Below are positions 8,972-17,549 of a stretch of DNA of 64,000 bases, in pieces. The notes under the pieces are model-generated. The model was not told the origin of the DNA. It did not search any database and saw only the letters and a program-made list of their open reading frames with translations. This stretch comes from Notoacmeibacter ruber (GTDB lineage: Bacteria; Pseudomonadota; Alphaproteobacteria; Rhizobiales; Rhizobiaceae): the NCBI RefSeq assembly GCF_003668555.1, contig NZ_RCWN01000001.1:1536501-1600500 (forward strand), in the 5' to 3' direction. Position numbers and translations under genes: made by a program. The first letter of the stretch is position 1. Every line of letters starts with the position of its first letter.

Positions 8972-9721
8972 ATGCCTCCTACCGACAAACCACCAACTGC
9001 CGCGATGCTCGTCATCGGCGACGAGATTCTTTCGGGCCGAACGAAAGACCGCAATGCCGGCCATCTGGCTGAACGCCTGGACCCGGTCGGCATTGCCCTA
9101 CGCGAAATTCGGGTCGTTCCCGATGAGACGGCGCGCATCGTGGATGCAGTAAACGCGCTGCGCCGTTCCTACACATACGTTTTTACAAGTGGCGGTATCG
9201 GCCCGACCCATGACGACATCACCGCCGCGGCGATCGCAGAGGCGGTCGGACAACCGCTGATCGAGGATGATAGGGCTATCGCCATTCTCGAAGAGTATTA
9301 CCACGAGCGGAACCTGCCCTTCACGGCGGCGAGACGCCGCATGACGCGCATGCCCGAGGGTTCGTCCCTGATCCAGAACCGCGTGTCGGCCGCGCCGGGC
9401 TTCGTCGCGCTGAACATCTATGTGATGGCCGGTATTCCATCGGTCTTTTCCGCCATGCTTGATGCGGTCCTGCCGACCCTGCAGCTTTCCGAGCCGCTCA
9501 AGATCGAAACCGTGGCGACCGGCCTCGGCGAAGGCGTCTTCGGTGAGGCTCTCGCCGAGATCGCAGAGCGCTACCCGTCGATGTCCATCGGTTCCTACCC
9601 GCGCCATGACGGTACGCACTACACTGCCGAGATCGTCATCCGTGGCATCGATGCGGGCGCTGTCGCCGATGCGAGGGCCGATATTATTGCCATGCTCGAC
9701 GAACTGGTCGGGGAAAACTAG
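8972..9721 (+). CDS. Competence/damage-inducible protein A-type molybdopterin-binding domain protein (CinA N-terminal family)
   Basis: A stand-alone MoaB/Mog-fold (CinA N-terminal, COG1058) protein of 249 residues without the C-terminal deamidase domain of full CinA. Diagnostic segments are AAMLVIGDEILSGR near the N-terminus and FTSGGIGPTHDDIT near residue 75. In larger CinA proteins this domain is linked to ADP-ribose or NMN metabolism; the short alphaproteobacterial form has no settled role. The reading frame is open back into the tRNA-Leu gene, but the residues there are translated tRNA and must be excluded. ATGs at 8966 and 8972 are the plausible starts; the second has AGG six bases upstream. 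Confidence 0.85.
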   Translation: MPPTDKPPTAAMLVIGDEILSGRTKDRNAGHLAERLDPVGIALREIRVVPDETARIVDAVNALRRSYTYVFTSGGIGPTHDDITAAAIAEAVGQPLIEDDRAIAILEEYYHERNLPFTAARRRMTRMPEGSSLIQNRVSAAPGFVALNIYVMAGIPSVFSAMLDAVLPTLQLSEPLKIETVATGLGEGVFGEALAEIAERYPSMSIGSYPRHDGTHYTAEIVIRGIDAGAVADARADIIAMLDELVGEN

Positions 9722-9832
9722 CCGCAGAGCCTTCTCATTGGGGCTTCGGGAAGACACAAGCTTGCTGACCACGCATGCGCCCAATAGGTTGCAAGAGCGC
9801 TCGCGGTTGCATCCAAACGGAGACCTGCTTTC

Positions 9833-10336
9833 ATGACCCTTCCCGATAAAGCCTTTCCCGTTTCCTGGGATCAGTTTCACCGCGATGCCCGCGCTCTTGC
9901 CTGGCGCCTCTCAGGTCGTGAAAAGTCCTTCCGGGCCATCGTCTGCATCACGAGAGGCGGACTGGTGCCGGCGGCGATCGTCTCGCGCGAACTGAATATC
10001 CGGACGATCGAAACGGTCTGCGTTGTCTCCTATACCGGCGAGATCGGCACCGAACAGAACGAGCTGCGCCTTCTGAAAGAGATTGATGCCTCCATCAGCA
10101 GCGACGGTGGACGCGATGTTCTGATCGTGGACGAACTGACGGATACAGGCCGTACCGCCTCATTCGTCCGGGAGATGCTGCCCGAAGCCCACTTTGCCAC
10201 AGTCTATGCAAAGCCGGCCGGCCGGCCGCTCGTCGATACCTACATCACCGAGGTCAGTCAGGACACATGGATCTATTTCCCATGGGATCTGGACGTGACC
10301 TACGCACAGCCGATTGCCGGCGCGGATTTTGACTAG
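9833..10336 (+). CDS. gpt: Xanthine phosphoribosyltransferase
   Basis: A type I phosphoribosyltransferase of 167 residues that salvages xanthine (and guanine) to the 5'-nucleotide using PRPP. The PRPP-binding signature [14 protein letters not shown] lies at about residues 97-110, and an Arg-Gly-Gly PRPP loop occurs in [10 protein letters not shown]. The C-terminal [11 protein letters not shown] stretch is characteristic of Gpt, where the Trp stacks on the purine. It starts at an ATG 111 bp after the CinA-type gene. The Nudix gene follows after 18 bp, so the two may be co-transcribed. Confidence 0.92.
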   Translation: MTLPDKAFPVSWDQFHRDARALAWRLSGREKSFRAIVCITRGGLVPAAIVSRELNIRTIETVCVVSYTGEIGTEQNELRLLKEIDASISSDGGRDVLIVDELTDTGRTASFVREMLPEAHFATVYAKPAGRPLVDTYITEVSQDTWIYFPWDLDVTYAQPIAGADFD

Positions 10337-10354
10337 GATCAGAGCGCTGACCGG

Positions 10355-10837
10355 ATGAAGTTCCTCCGCGCCGTCGATTACAGCCTCGGATGGATCGCCT
10401 CCCTCATGGGAGCCCCGCCGCCCAAGCTGCAGGCTGCGGCGCTGGCCTATCGGGTCGAAGAAGACGGCGCGTTGCAATTCCTGCTGATCACGAGCCGTCG
10501 CACCAAGCGATGGATCCTTCCCAAGGGCGGCATCGAAAAGGGCGAAGGGACGGCCGAGGCTGCGCAACGCGAGGCATTCGAGGAAGCAGGCGTCGTCGGG
10601 CAAATCCACAAAGAGCCACTCGGCATATATGACGGACGGAAATATCTCGGTGCCGGCGCCACGCGGCGCATGCGCATCGTTGTCCATGCCCTCCAAGTCG
10701 AGCGCCTGGCGGAAGATTACCCCGAAGCCGGACAACGGCAGGTCCGATGGATGTCGCCGGACGAAGCTGCTACGGCCGTCGACGAAAGCCAACTTGCGGC
10801 CTTGATCCATGACGCCGCCCAGAAACTCTTGGATTGA
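10355..10837 (+). CDS. Nudix hydrolase
   Basis: A 160-residue pyrophosphohydrolase. The complete Nudix box G-x5-E-x7-REUxEExGU occupies residues 58-80 (GGIEKGEG...REAFEEAGV), including the metal-binding RExxEE core. The preceding KRWILPKGGIEKGE stretch, and the lack of a recognisable substrate domain, resemble the DIPP (diphosphoinositol/diadenosine polyphosphate) subgroup common in rhizobia, but the substrate is not determinable here. It sits directly after gpt and before a phosphate transporter, a neighbourhood compatible with nucleotide clean-up. Confidence 0.9.
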   Translation: MKFLRAVDYSLGWIASLMGAPPPKLQAAALAYRVEEDGALQFLLITSRRTKRWILPKGGIEKGEGTAEAAQREAFEEAGVVGQIHKEPLGIYDGRKYLGAGATRRMRIVVHALQVERLAEDYPEAGQRQVRWMSPDEAATAVDESQLAALIHDAAQKLLD

Positions 10838-10849
10838 TCGATCCAAGAG
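10826..10849 (+). terminator. Hairpin across the Nudix stop codon, possible weak terminator
   Basis: A perfect 9-bp stem (CTCTTGGAT, 10826-10834, with ATCCAAGAG, 10841-10849) has a 6-base loop that contains the stop codon. No proper T run follows, only GGGCTCCTTTGG. It may attenuate read-through or protect the 3' end; termination is not assured. Confidence 0.4.
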
Positions 10850-10932
10850 GGCTCCTTTGGTTGTCAGCGTGATAATGGCATGGCCTAGTCCGACGACAGA
10901 CATGGAAGAAGAACCAGGGAGACGCCGCCCGC

Positions 10933-12459
10933 ATGGCCGATACATTCCGTAAGGATACGCTCGACAAGGATCTGTCACGCGTCGGCGAAATCGAAGCCGC
11001 CACGAGTGCCGTGAACCGTCCTTTGGTCGGCGTCGGCATTGCCTTCCTCTTCATGGTGCTGGTCATCACGCTGGTATCGATCGGCTTGTCCGGTTCTCCG
11101 GCGATGATCACGATCGTCGCGGCAGCGGCGATCGGCGCTTACATGGCGATGAATATCGGCGCCAACGATGTCGCCAACAATGTCGGCCCCGCCGTCGGCG
11201 CCAAAGCTATGACCCTGGGCGGCGCGCTCGTGATTGCCGCCGTCTGCGAAACCGCAGGCGCTCTTATCGCCGGTGGCGATGTCGTCGATACGATCTCCAA
11301 GGGCATCGTCAATCCGGGCGACCTTGCCGACACGCACGTCTTTATCGCTGCCATGATGGCCGCTCTCATCGCGGCGGGTCTTTGGGTCAACCTCGCCACT
11401 GCCATCAATGCGCCGGCCTCGACCACCCATTCGATTGTGGGCGGTGTGATGGGCGGCGGCATCGCGGCTGCAGGTTTTTCGACGGTCGACTGGAGCGTGA
11501 TGGGCGCAATTGCCGCCAGTTGGGTGATCTCGCCGGTGCTCGGCGGCCTCATTGCCGCTTTCTTCCTCTATCTGGTCAAGGCTCTGATCGTCTATCGCGA
11601 AGACAAGATTGCAGCGGCGCGCCGATGGGTGCCGATATTTGTGGCCATCATGTTCGGAGCCTTCGCCGCCTATCTCACCATGAAAGGTCTGAAAAAGATC
11701 GTCACAGTCGATGGCGCGATGATCTGGATGATCGGCGCGACCACCTTCGCGCTCAGCTGGGCGATCTTTCATCCACTCATCCGGTCGCAATCCGAAGGGA
11801 TGGAAAACCGCAATCAGTCGCTCCGCAAGCTGTTTCGCATTCCGCTCATCATTTCCGCAGCCTTGCTGTCTTTTGCCCACGGAGCCAACGATGTGGCCAA
11901 TGCGGTCGGTCCTCTCGCCGCGGTGGTCAATGCGACCACGGCCGACAGCGTCGCGGCCGAGGTCGGAATCCCGCTATGGGTGATGCTGATCGGAGCTGCC
12001 GGCATATCGCTCGGCCTTCTGCTTTTCGGGCCCAAGCTGATTCGGCTGGTCGGCAGTCAGATCACCAAGCTTAATCCGATGCGGGCCTTCTGCGTCGCCC
12101 TATCGGCCGCCATAACCGTCATCATCGCATCCTGGTTCGGCCTGCCTGTCTCTTCCACACATATCGCGGTTGGCGCCGTCTTCGGCGTCGGCTTTTTCCG
12201 TGAAATGTGGACCTCGCGTTCCAGGCGCCGCCGTCGCTATATCGCCGCCCGCCGCGAGGCATCCGGGGGAACTTCGATCAATATGAAAACGTCTGCGCAA
12301 GACCGGACCGTCCCTCCGCCTTCGCCGGAAGTCGTTCGTCAGCGCCGGCTTGTGCGCCGCGCCCACGTCACCACCATCGGCGCGGCATGGGTCGTCACCG
12401 TCCCGGCCACTGCGGTAATGTCCGCGATTATCTTCCACATACTCCGGGCTTTCGTCTGA
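10933..12459 (+). CDS. Inorganic phosphate transporter, PiT family
   Basis: A 508-residue inner-membrane low-affinity phosphate (metal-phosphate:H+) symporter. The two inverted PiT repeats are both visible: GANDVANNVGPAVGAKAMT near residues 75-95 and GANDVANAVGPLAAV near residues 315-330. About ten hydrophobic helices flank a mid-protein hydrophilic loop. The C-terminus has a basic cytoplasmic loop (SRSRRRRRYIAARRE) and a further helix, longer than E. coli PitA. The start ATG at 10933 follows GGGAGACGCC. Transcription probably ends at the GC hairpin shortly after the stop. Confidence 0.93.
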   Translation: MADTFRKDTLDKDLSRVGEIEAATSAVNRPLVGVGIAFLFMVLVITLVSIGLSGSPAMITIVAAAAIGAYMAMNIGANDVANNVGPAVGAKAMTLGGALVIAAVCETAGALIAGGDVVDTISKGIVNPGDLADTHVFIAAMMAALIAAGLWVNLATAINAPASTTHSIVGGVMGGGIAAAGFSTVDWSVMGAIAASWVISPVLGGLIAAFFLYLVKALIVYREDKIAAARRWVPIFVAIMFGAFAAYLTMKGLKKIVTVDGAMIWMIGATTFALSWAIFHPLIRSQSEGMENRNQSLRKLFRIPLIISAALLSFAHGANDVANAVGPLAAVVNATTADSVAAEVGIPLWVMLIGAAGISLGLLLFGPKLIRLVGSQITKLNPMRAFCVALSAAITVIIASWFGLPVSSTHIAVGAVFGVGFFREMWTSRSRRRRRYIAARREASGGTSINMKTSAQDRTVPPPSPEVVRQRRLVRRAHVTTIGAAWVVTVPATAVMSAIIFHILRAFV

Positions 12460-12469
12460 GGGCTCGCGC

Positions 12470-12501
12470 CAGACGGGTAGGCGACAAGCCCTGCCCGTCT
12501 G
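12470..12501 (+). terminator. GC-rich hairpin after the phosphate transporter gene
   Basis: The stem CAGACGGG (12470-12477) pairs with CCCGTCTG (12494-12501), and a smaller inner GGC/GCC pairing is possible. It sits 11 bp after the stop codon. The following bases are CAAAATCC, without a U tract, so it is a plausible but non-canonical transcription terminator or 3'-end stabiliser. Confidence 0.5.
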
Positions 12502-12904
12502 CAAAATCCACTACTCCACGATATCCCCAATCCTCCCAATACAAGATTTAGTATTTTCGGGATATTCCGGCCTCGCTTTGGCCTGCCTATTGATATGAGG
12601 AGCGACTCGGCTCTTTTTAGGCGGACAGGGGTGGTGCAGCCCTGTCACACTGTCTCGTTCCGTGACAAAGATTTGAACGGGACGGCGAAAATTAGGGGTT
12701 GATTAACCCCACATCTAGTAGTCTACTCACCATCGAAGCGCGACATGTAGAGGTCGCTGTTTCAAAACCAACGAAATCCATGATCGGGCCGGCCTGCGGA
12801 ACCAGCGGAGAACGGGGATGTCCGCGCTATGCCGAATTTCGGGCCGCTCAGGATCCATGATGTTTTGAAGATGGGCCGTGCCTGCGAGGAATTGGCCGCG
12901 TCCG
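12502..12904 (+). other. Long nrdJ upstream region with two hairpins, no gene seen
   Basis: About 400 bp without a credible coding region. Two clean stem-loops occur: GACAGGG/CCCTGTC (12624-12630 with 12640-12646, 9-base loop) and GGGGTT/AACCCC (12695-12700 with 12705-12710, 4-base loop). These could be parts of a structured 5' leader of nrdJ or of an independent RNA. I looked for the conserved B12 box of adenosylcobalamin riboswitches and did not find a convincing one. The 3' part (12730-12904) shows no further recognisable element. Confidence 0.4.
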
Positions 12905-12920
12905 ACACTATATATAGGGC
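12905..12920 (+). promoter_or_regulatory. NrdR box upstream of nrdJ
   Basis: The 16 bases ACACTATATATAGGGC match the published NrdR consensus (acaCwAtATaTwgtgt) at 14 positions, with the palindromic AT core intact. The box ends 31 bp before the nrdJ start, where binding of the ATP/dATP-responsive repressor NrdR would block transcription. A second box at the usual spacing of about three helical turns is not evident. Confidence 0.7.
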
Positions 12921-12951
12921 CTGAAAAGCGCCCACAAACGAGGGAAGCAAG

Positions 12952-15900
12952 ATGCAGATCACGCGACGTTTCACCGAGGCTGGGCAGTCGGCCTACGAAT
13001 CCATCGCCTTTCGCAAGGCGACCAGCGAGATCCGCAATCCCGACGGTTCGATCGTATTCCGCGCCGAGAATATCGACGTGCCTGCGCAGTTCAGCCAGGT
13101 GGCCGCCGACATCATCGCGCAGAAATATTTCCGCAAGGCCGGCGTACCGGCACGCCTGAAGAAGGTCGAGGAAAACGATGTGCCGTCCTTCCTCTGGCGT
13201 TCGGTTGCCGATGAAGAGGCACTCGCCGAACTGCCGGAAGACGAGCGCTATGTCGGTGAAAGCGATTCCCGCCAGGTTTTTGACCGCCTTGCCGGCACCT
13301 GGACCTATTGGGGCTGGAAAGGCGGCTATTTCGACAGCGAGGAAGACGCCTCCGCCTTCCGCGATGAGTTGGCCTACATGCTCGCAACCCAGCGCGTCGC
13401 GCCAAACAGCCCGCAATGGTTCAACACCGGGCTGCACTGGGCATACGGCATTGACGGTCCCGGCCAGGGCCATTTCTACGTCGACCCCTTCACCGGCAAG
13501 CTTGAGCAGAGCCAGTCGGCCTATGAGCACCCTCAGCCGCATGCCTGCTTCATCCAGTCCGTGGCCGACGATCTGGTGAACGATGGCGGCATCATGGATC
13601 TGTGGGTGCGTGAGGCGCGCCTGTTCAAATATGGCTCCGGCACGGGCTCCAACTTCTCCTCGCTTCGCGGCGAAGGCGAAAAGCTCTCCGGTGGCGGCAA
13701 GTCCTCCGGCCTGATGAGCTTTCTGAAGATCGGTGACCGCGCCGCCGGCGCCATCAAATCCGGCGGCACCACGCGCCGCGCCGCCAAGATGGTGGTCGTC
13801 GATATCGATCACCCGGATGTCGAGAACTACATCGACTGGAAGGTGAACGAAGAGCAGAAGGTTGCCGCGCTCGTCACCGGCTCCAAGATCGTCAAGAAGC
13901 ATCTGGCAGCGATCATCCGCGCCTGTGTCCATTGCGAAGGCCCCGATGGCGATTGCTTCGATCCGAAGAAGAACCCGGAGCTGAAGCGCACGATCAAGGC
14001 GGCCAAGCGCGATCAGGTGCCCGAGAACTACATTCAGCGCGTCATCCAGTTCGCGCGACAGGGCTACATCGATATCGAGTTCAAGACCTACGACACCGAC
14101 TGGGACAGCGAAGCCTACCTCACCGTCGCCGGCCAGAACTCTAACAACTCCGTCTCGCTGAAGGATGACTTCCTGCGCGCTGTCGAGGCCGATCTCGACT
14201 GGCACCTCACCTCGCGCAAGACCGGCGAGCCGATGAAGACGCTCCGCGCCCGCGATCTTTGGGACAAGATCGGCTATGCCGCATGGGCCTCTGCCGATCC
14301 GGGCCTGCACTTCAACACCACCATGAACGACTGGCACACTTGCCCGTCGGGCGGCCGCATCAACGCCTCCAATCCGTGCAGCGAATACATGTTCCTAGAC
14401 GACACGGCGTGCAACCTCGCCTCGCTGAACCTGCTGCAGTTCTACGACCGTGAAACCCGTCGCATGAAGCTCGACGATTACGAGCATGCCGTACGCCTGT
14501 GGACCGTCGTGCTGGAAGTCTCGGTCATGATGGCGCAGTTCCCGAGCCGGCAGATCGCCGAACTCTCCTACCGCTACCGCACGCTCGGCCTCGGCTTTGC
14601 GAACATTGGCGGCGTGCTGATGACCGCCGGCATTCCCTATGACAGCGACGAAGGCCGCGCGATCTGCGGGGCGCTGTCCGCCATCATGACGGGCGTGGCC
14701 TACGAGACCTCCGCCGAAATGGCATCCGAACTTGGCGCCTTCCCCGGCTACGAGGACAATGCCGACGCCATGCTGCGGGTGATCCGCAATCACCGCCGTG
14801 CGGCGCATGGCGAAGCGGATGGCTACGAGCATCTCGCCGTCAATCCGGTGCCGCTCGACCACGCCAATCTGGAAGATGACGACCTGGCCACCCGCGCCAA
14901 GGCCGCCTGGGACCGCGCTCTCGAAAAGGGCCAGGAACACGGCTACCGCAACGCGCAGGCGACCGTCGTCGCACCGACCGGCACGATCGGTCTCGTCATG
15001 GATTGCGATACGACGGGCATCGAGCCGGACTTCGCCCTCGTGAAGTTCAAGAAGCTGGCCGGCGGCGGCTACTTCAAGATCATCAACCGCGCCGTGCCGG
15101 AGGCGCTGCGCACACTCGGCTACAGCGAAAGCGATATTGCCGAGATCGAAGCCTACGCCGTCGGCCATGGCAACATGAACCAGGCGCCCGCCATCAACCC
15201 GGCGACGCTTGCCGCCAAGGGCCTGCCGGACGACAAGATCGCCATGCTGAACGAGGCGATGAAGAACGCCTTCGACATCAAGTTCGTCTTCAACAAGTGG
15301 ACGCTTGGCGAAGACCTGCTGAAGGATCTCGGCGTCACCGACGAGCAGCTCGAGGATATGAGCTTCGAACTGCTGCCGCATCTCGGCTTCTCCAAGAAGG
15401 AGATCGAGGCCGCCAACATCCACGTCTGCGGCGCGATGACGCTGGAAGGCGCACCGCACCTGAAGGATGAGCACCTGCCCGTCTTCGACTGCGCCAATGC
15501 CTGCGGCAAGGTCGGCAAGCGCTATCTGTCGGTCGACAGCCACATCCGCATGATGGCGGCCGCCCAGCCCTTCATCTCCGGTGCGATCTCCAAGACCATC
15601 AACATGCCGAACGAGGCGACGGTCGAGGATTGCAAGGCGGCCTACATGCTCTCATGGAAGCTGGCGCTGAAGGCGAACGCCCTCTACCGCGATGGCAGCA
15701 AGCTCAGCCAGCCGCTCAACGCCTCGCTCGTGGAAGATGATGAAGACGAGGACGATCTGCTGGAAGAGCTGCTGGAGGCCCCGGCCTCGGCCCGCGCCGC
15801 CCATGTGACGGAGAAGATCGTCGAAAAGATCATCGAGCGCGAGGTGCAGGTTCGCAGTCTTCGCGACAAGCTGCCGAACCGCCGCAAGGGCTACACCCAG

Positions 15901-16785
15901 AAGGCTGTCATTGGCGGGCACAAGGTCTATCTGCGCACCGGCGAATTCGATGATGGCCGCCTCGGCGAGATCTTCATCGACATGCACAAGGAAGGTGCCG
16001 CCTTCCGCGCCATGATGAACAACTTCGCCATCGCCATCTCGCTGGGCCTGCAATATGGCGTGCCGCTGGAAGAATATGTGGAGGCCTTCACCTTCACCAA
16101 GTTCGATCCCGCCGGCCCCGTCATCGGCAATGACGCCATCAAGAGCGCCACCTCGATCCTTGACTACGTCTTCCGCGAACTGGCCGTCTCCTATCTCGGC
16201 CAGAACGAACTGGCCCATGTCGACCAGTCCAATTTCGAGACGACGGCCCTCGGCAAGGGCATCAAGGAAGGCAAGACCGTCCCGGTTTCCAAGGGCTGGA
16301 CGCGTGGCCACACGCTGAAGCTGGTCCCGGGCCGCGACGCGATCGACGCCGTGCCGGCAGGTTTTGCCGGTGGCAGCGGCGCCCCGACAGGCGCCAACAC
16401 CAACACGGCCAGCGCCAAGTCGGGCAATGCAGCAGCCACGGCGGCAGCATCGAAGGGTGGCGCGGCGGTTGCCGTCGCGCTCGACCTCAACGAGGACCCC
16501 GCCGCCTTTAAGCGTGACTATGAGGAGCGCCAGAAGGACTTTGCCGAGGACATCGCCCTCGACCATCAGGAGGAAGGCGCGACCGGCCTCTTCACCGAGG
16601 ACAACGCCTCTTCCGCCGAAGCCGCCCGCGCCGAAGCCAAGAAGCTGGAAGCCAATCGCCGCGTGAAGGCCCTCTCCATGGGCTATACGGGCAATAGCTG
16701 CCCCGAATGCCAGAACTTCACGATGGTCCGCAACGGCACCTGCGAGAAGTGCGACACGTGTGGAAGCACGAGTGGGTGTAGCTAA
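12952..16785 (+). CDS. nrdJ: Adenosylcobalamin-dependent (class II) ribonucleotide reductase
   Basis: Reduces ribonucleotides to deoxyribonucleotides by an oxygen-independent radical route using coenzyme B12. It has 1277 residues, the size of the long alphaproteobacterial NrdJ. The 10-stranded barrel core shows [20 protein letters not shown] near residues 475-495, with active-site cysteines, and the PTGTIG loop near 673. The low-complexity Ala/Gly linker at about 1135-1180 precedes a C-terminal zinc-ribbon-like tail (CPECQ...[14 protein letters not shown]) carrying the redox cysteines that re-reduce the active site. No nrdAB or nrdHIEF is present in the window. Regulation by NrdR is suggested by the upstream box, and a strong terminator follows. 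Confidence 0.97.
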   Translation: MQITRRFTEAGQSAYESIAFRKATSEIRNPDGSIVFRAENIDVPAQFSQVAADIIAQKYFRKAGVPARLKKVEENDVPSFLWRSVADEEALAELPEDERYVGESDSRQVFDRLAGTWTYWGWKGGYFDSEEDASAFRDELAYMLATQRVAPNSPQWFNTGLHWAYGIDGPGQGHFYVDPFTGKLEQSQSAYEHPQPHACFIQSVADDLVNDGGIMDLWVREARLFKYGSGTGSNFSSLRGEGEKLSGGGKSSGLMSFLKIGDRAAGAIKSGGTTRRAAKMVVVDIDHPDVENYIDWKVNEEQKVAALVTGSKIVKKHLAAIIRACVHCEGPDGDCFDPKKNPELKRTIKAAKRDQVPENYIQRVIQFARQGYIDIEFKTYDTDWDSEAYLTVAGQNSNNSVSLKDDFLRAVEADLDWHLTSRKTGEPMKTLRARDLWDKIGYAAWASADPGLHFNTTMNDWHTCPSGGRINASNPCSEYMFLDDTACNLASLNLLQFYDRETRRMKLDDYEHAVRLWTVVLEVSVMMAQFPSRQIAELSYRYRTLGLGFANIGGVLMTAGIPYDSDEGRAICGALSAIMTGVAYETSAEMASELGAFPGYEDNADAMLRVIRNHRRAAHGEADGYEHLAVNPVPLDHANLEDDDLATRAKAAWDRALEKGQEHGYRNAQATVVAPTGTIGLVMDCDTTGIEPDFALVKFKKLAGGGYFKIINRAVPEALRTLGYSESDIAEIEAYAVGHGNMNQAPAINPATLAAKGLPDDKIAMLNEAMKNAFDIKFVFNKWTLGEDLLKDLGVTDEQLEDMSFELLPHLGFSKKEIEAANIHVCGAMTLEGAPHLKDEHLPVFDCANACGKVGKRYLSVDSHIRMMAAAQPFISGAISKTINMPNEATVEDCKAAYMLSWKLALKANALYRDGSKLSQPLNASLVEDDEDEDDLLEELLEAPASARAAHVTEKIVEKIIEREVQVRSLRDKLPNRRKGYTQKAVIGGHKVYLRTGEFDDGRLGEIFIDMHKEGAAFRAMMNNFAIAISLGLQYGVPLEEYVEAFTFTKFDPAGPVIGNDAIKSATSILDYVFRELAVSYLGQNELAHVDQSNFETTALGKGIKEGKTVPVSKGWTRGHTLKLVPGRDAIDAVPAGFAGGSGAPTGANTNTASAKSGNAAATAAASKGGAAVAVALDLNEDPAAFKRDYEERQKDFAEDIALDHQEEGATGLFTEDNASSAEAARAEAKKLEANRRVKALSMGYTGNSCPECQNFTMVRNGTCEKCDTCGSTSGCS

Positions 16786-16799
16786 AAGGTAATGAAGGA

Positions 16800-16825
16800 G
16801 AGGCGCGGGCAACCGCGCCTCTTTT
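16800..16825 (+). terminator. Rho-independent terminator of nrdJ
   Basis: A perfect 8-bp GC stem GAGGCGCG/CGCGCCTC with the loop GGCAAC is followed by TTTT. It sits 14 bp after the nrdJ stop. Confidence 0.9.
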
Positions 16826-17159
16826 GCCAGAAGAACAAATAGAGAATTCTTATCTGCAAAGCCCAGCTTGCATCGAAGGACGAACGACTACCCAAATTCT
16901 GTGGACGACTTGCAAAGCGGGTGTGGAAAAGCTGGAAAAACCGAACGAGTGGAGATTTCCACAAAAACCTGCCATTTGTCCGAATCGCCGCTTGCGCGAC
17001 TTAAGCCACTAGATATAGTAGCATCATATAGATCGAAATACGAAATCCAGACGCCAGCGCAACCTAAGAGATTCCAATAGTGCTCCACAATCACTTCCTC
17101 CATGTTTTCCACACGTTTGGAAAAAGTGAGTCAGTTGACGGGAGCGGAGGGGGAGAAGA
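16826..17159. other. AT-richer intergenic stretch, nothing recognised
   Basis: About 330 bp between the nrdJ terminator and the candidate small RNA. Base composition is lower in GC than the flanking core genes. No ORF with a plausible start and ribosome binding site, and no strong inverted repeat, was seen. It may be the left edge of the accessory pocket that holds the zinc-ribbon and DUF4062 genes. Confidence 0.4.
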
Positions 17160-17247
17160 AATTAAAAGGGCGATGCAGTTACCGCTGCATCGCCCTGGAA
17201 CAGACAGGGAGCTCACGCCGCCCTGAGTCCCGTGCACTAGTCCGTGC
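17160..17247 (-). ncRNA. Candidate leftward small RNA (about 88 nt)
   Basis: Read on the minus strand, a perfect TTGACA hexamer (17277-17282) is followed 17-18 bases later by a poor -10 (CAGCAT or AGCATT). Then come three consecutive stem-loops: GCAC/GTGC, CAGGG/CCCTG, and the long AGGGCGATGCAG/CTGCATCGCCCT stem, ending in TTTTAATT. This is the layout of a typical bacterial trans-acting sRNA with its own intrinsic terminator. No ORF explains the terminator on this strand. I do not recognise it as a known rhizobial sRNA family. Transcript ends are estimates. Confidence 0.45.
17163..17196 (-). terminator. Strong leftward intrinsic terminator
   Basis: A perfect 12-bp stem (17167-17178 with 17185-17196, 6-base loop) is followed on the minus strand by TTTTAATT. 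No leftward protein gene lies upstream of it, which is why a small RNA is proposed. Confidence 0.65.
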
Positions 17248-17253
17248 GAGACA

Positions 17254-17282
17254 ATGCTGTTCCTCCGACCAACAGATGTCAA
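17254..17282 (-). promoter_or_regulatory. Possible sigma-70 promoter for the candidate sRNA
   Basis: On the minus strand the -35 element is exactly TTGACA (17277-17282). The -10 at 17 bases' spacing (CAGCAT) matches only three consensus positions, so this is a tentative call resting mainly on the -35 and on the downstream terminator. Confidence 0.3.
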
Positions 17283-17332
17283 CCAGTGTGCCTGGTCGAC
17301 AGCGTAACGTTGCGTGAGAAAGGAGGAGAGTG

Positions 17333-17491
17333 ATGCCTCAAACTGTTCGGTACCACTGCCTTAACTGTGGCCATAATTTCTCTTGTGAAATATTGACTCA
17401 CGACGAACTGCGCGACGCTAGGAGTCAATTGAAATCTCTATCGCCAGTCCATTGCCCTCAATGTAATCGAACCGATTTGCGACGCGAATAA
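17333..17491 (+). CDS. 52-residue zinc-ribbon protein, unknown function
   Basis: A short gene, visible from a very strong Shine-Dalgarno (AAAGGAGGAG, ending 5-6 bp before the ATG) and a coherent protein. Two Cys-x2-Cys pairs are spaced about 26 residues apart (CLNCGHNFSCE near residue 9 and CPQCNRTDL near residue 41). They frame a charged helix, as in small treble-clef or zinc-ribbon proteins that bind nucleic acid or partner proteins. There are no other domains. It precedes the DUF4062 gene by 58 bp on the same strand, separated by a terminator-like hairpin. Function is unknown; the arrangement suggests a partner or regulator of DUF4062. Confidence 0.6.
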   Translation: MPQTVRYHCLNCGHNFSCEILTHDELRDARSQLKSLSPVHCPQCNRTDLRRE

Positions 17492-17502
17492 ACGTGGCAA
17501 TC

Positions 17503-17534
17503 AATAGCGCTGACGACTGTTGGCGCTATTTTTT
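17503..17534 (+). terminator. Intrinsic terminator or attenuator between the zinc-ribbon and DUF4062 genes
   Basis: The 8-bp stem AATAGCGC (17503-17510) pairs with GCGCTATT (17523-17530) around a 12-base loop and runs into six T residues. The U tract ends only 3 bases before the AGGA ribosome binding site of the DUF4062 gene, leaving no space for a promoter between them. DUF4062 is therefore either expressed by partial read-through or the hairpin is a conditional attenuator. Confidence 0.65.
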
Positions 17535-17549
17535 CTAGGAAAATGGAAA

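Noticed and set aside
12502-12904. Adenosylcobalamin riboswitch upstream of nrdJ
   Set aside because: Considered because the enzyme uses B12, but no convincing B12-box sequence was found; only a weak CCTGCCT fragment near 12590.
12727-14337. 536-codon frame on the minus strand over nrdJ
   Set aside because: Antisense shadow of nrdJ produced by high GC codon bias; no domain pattern or start signal.
17520-17549. TTG start ten codons before the DUF4062 ATG
   Set aside because: It lies inside the terminator hairpin and has no ribosome binding site; the DUF4062 family starts at MKIFLSS.
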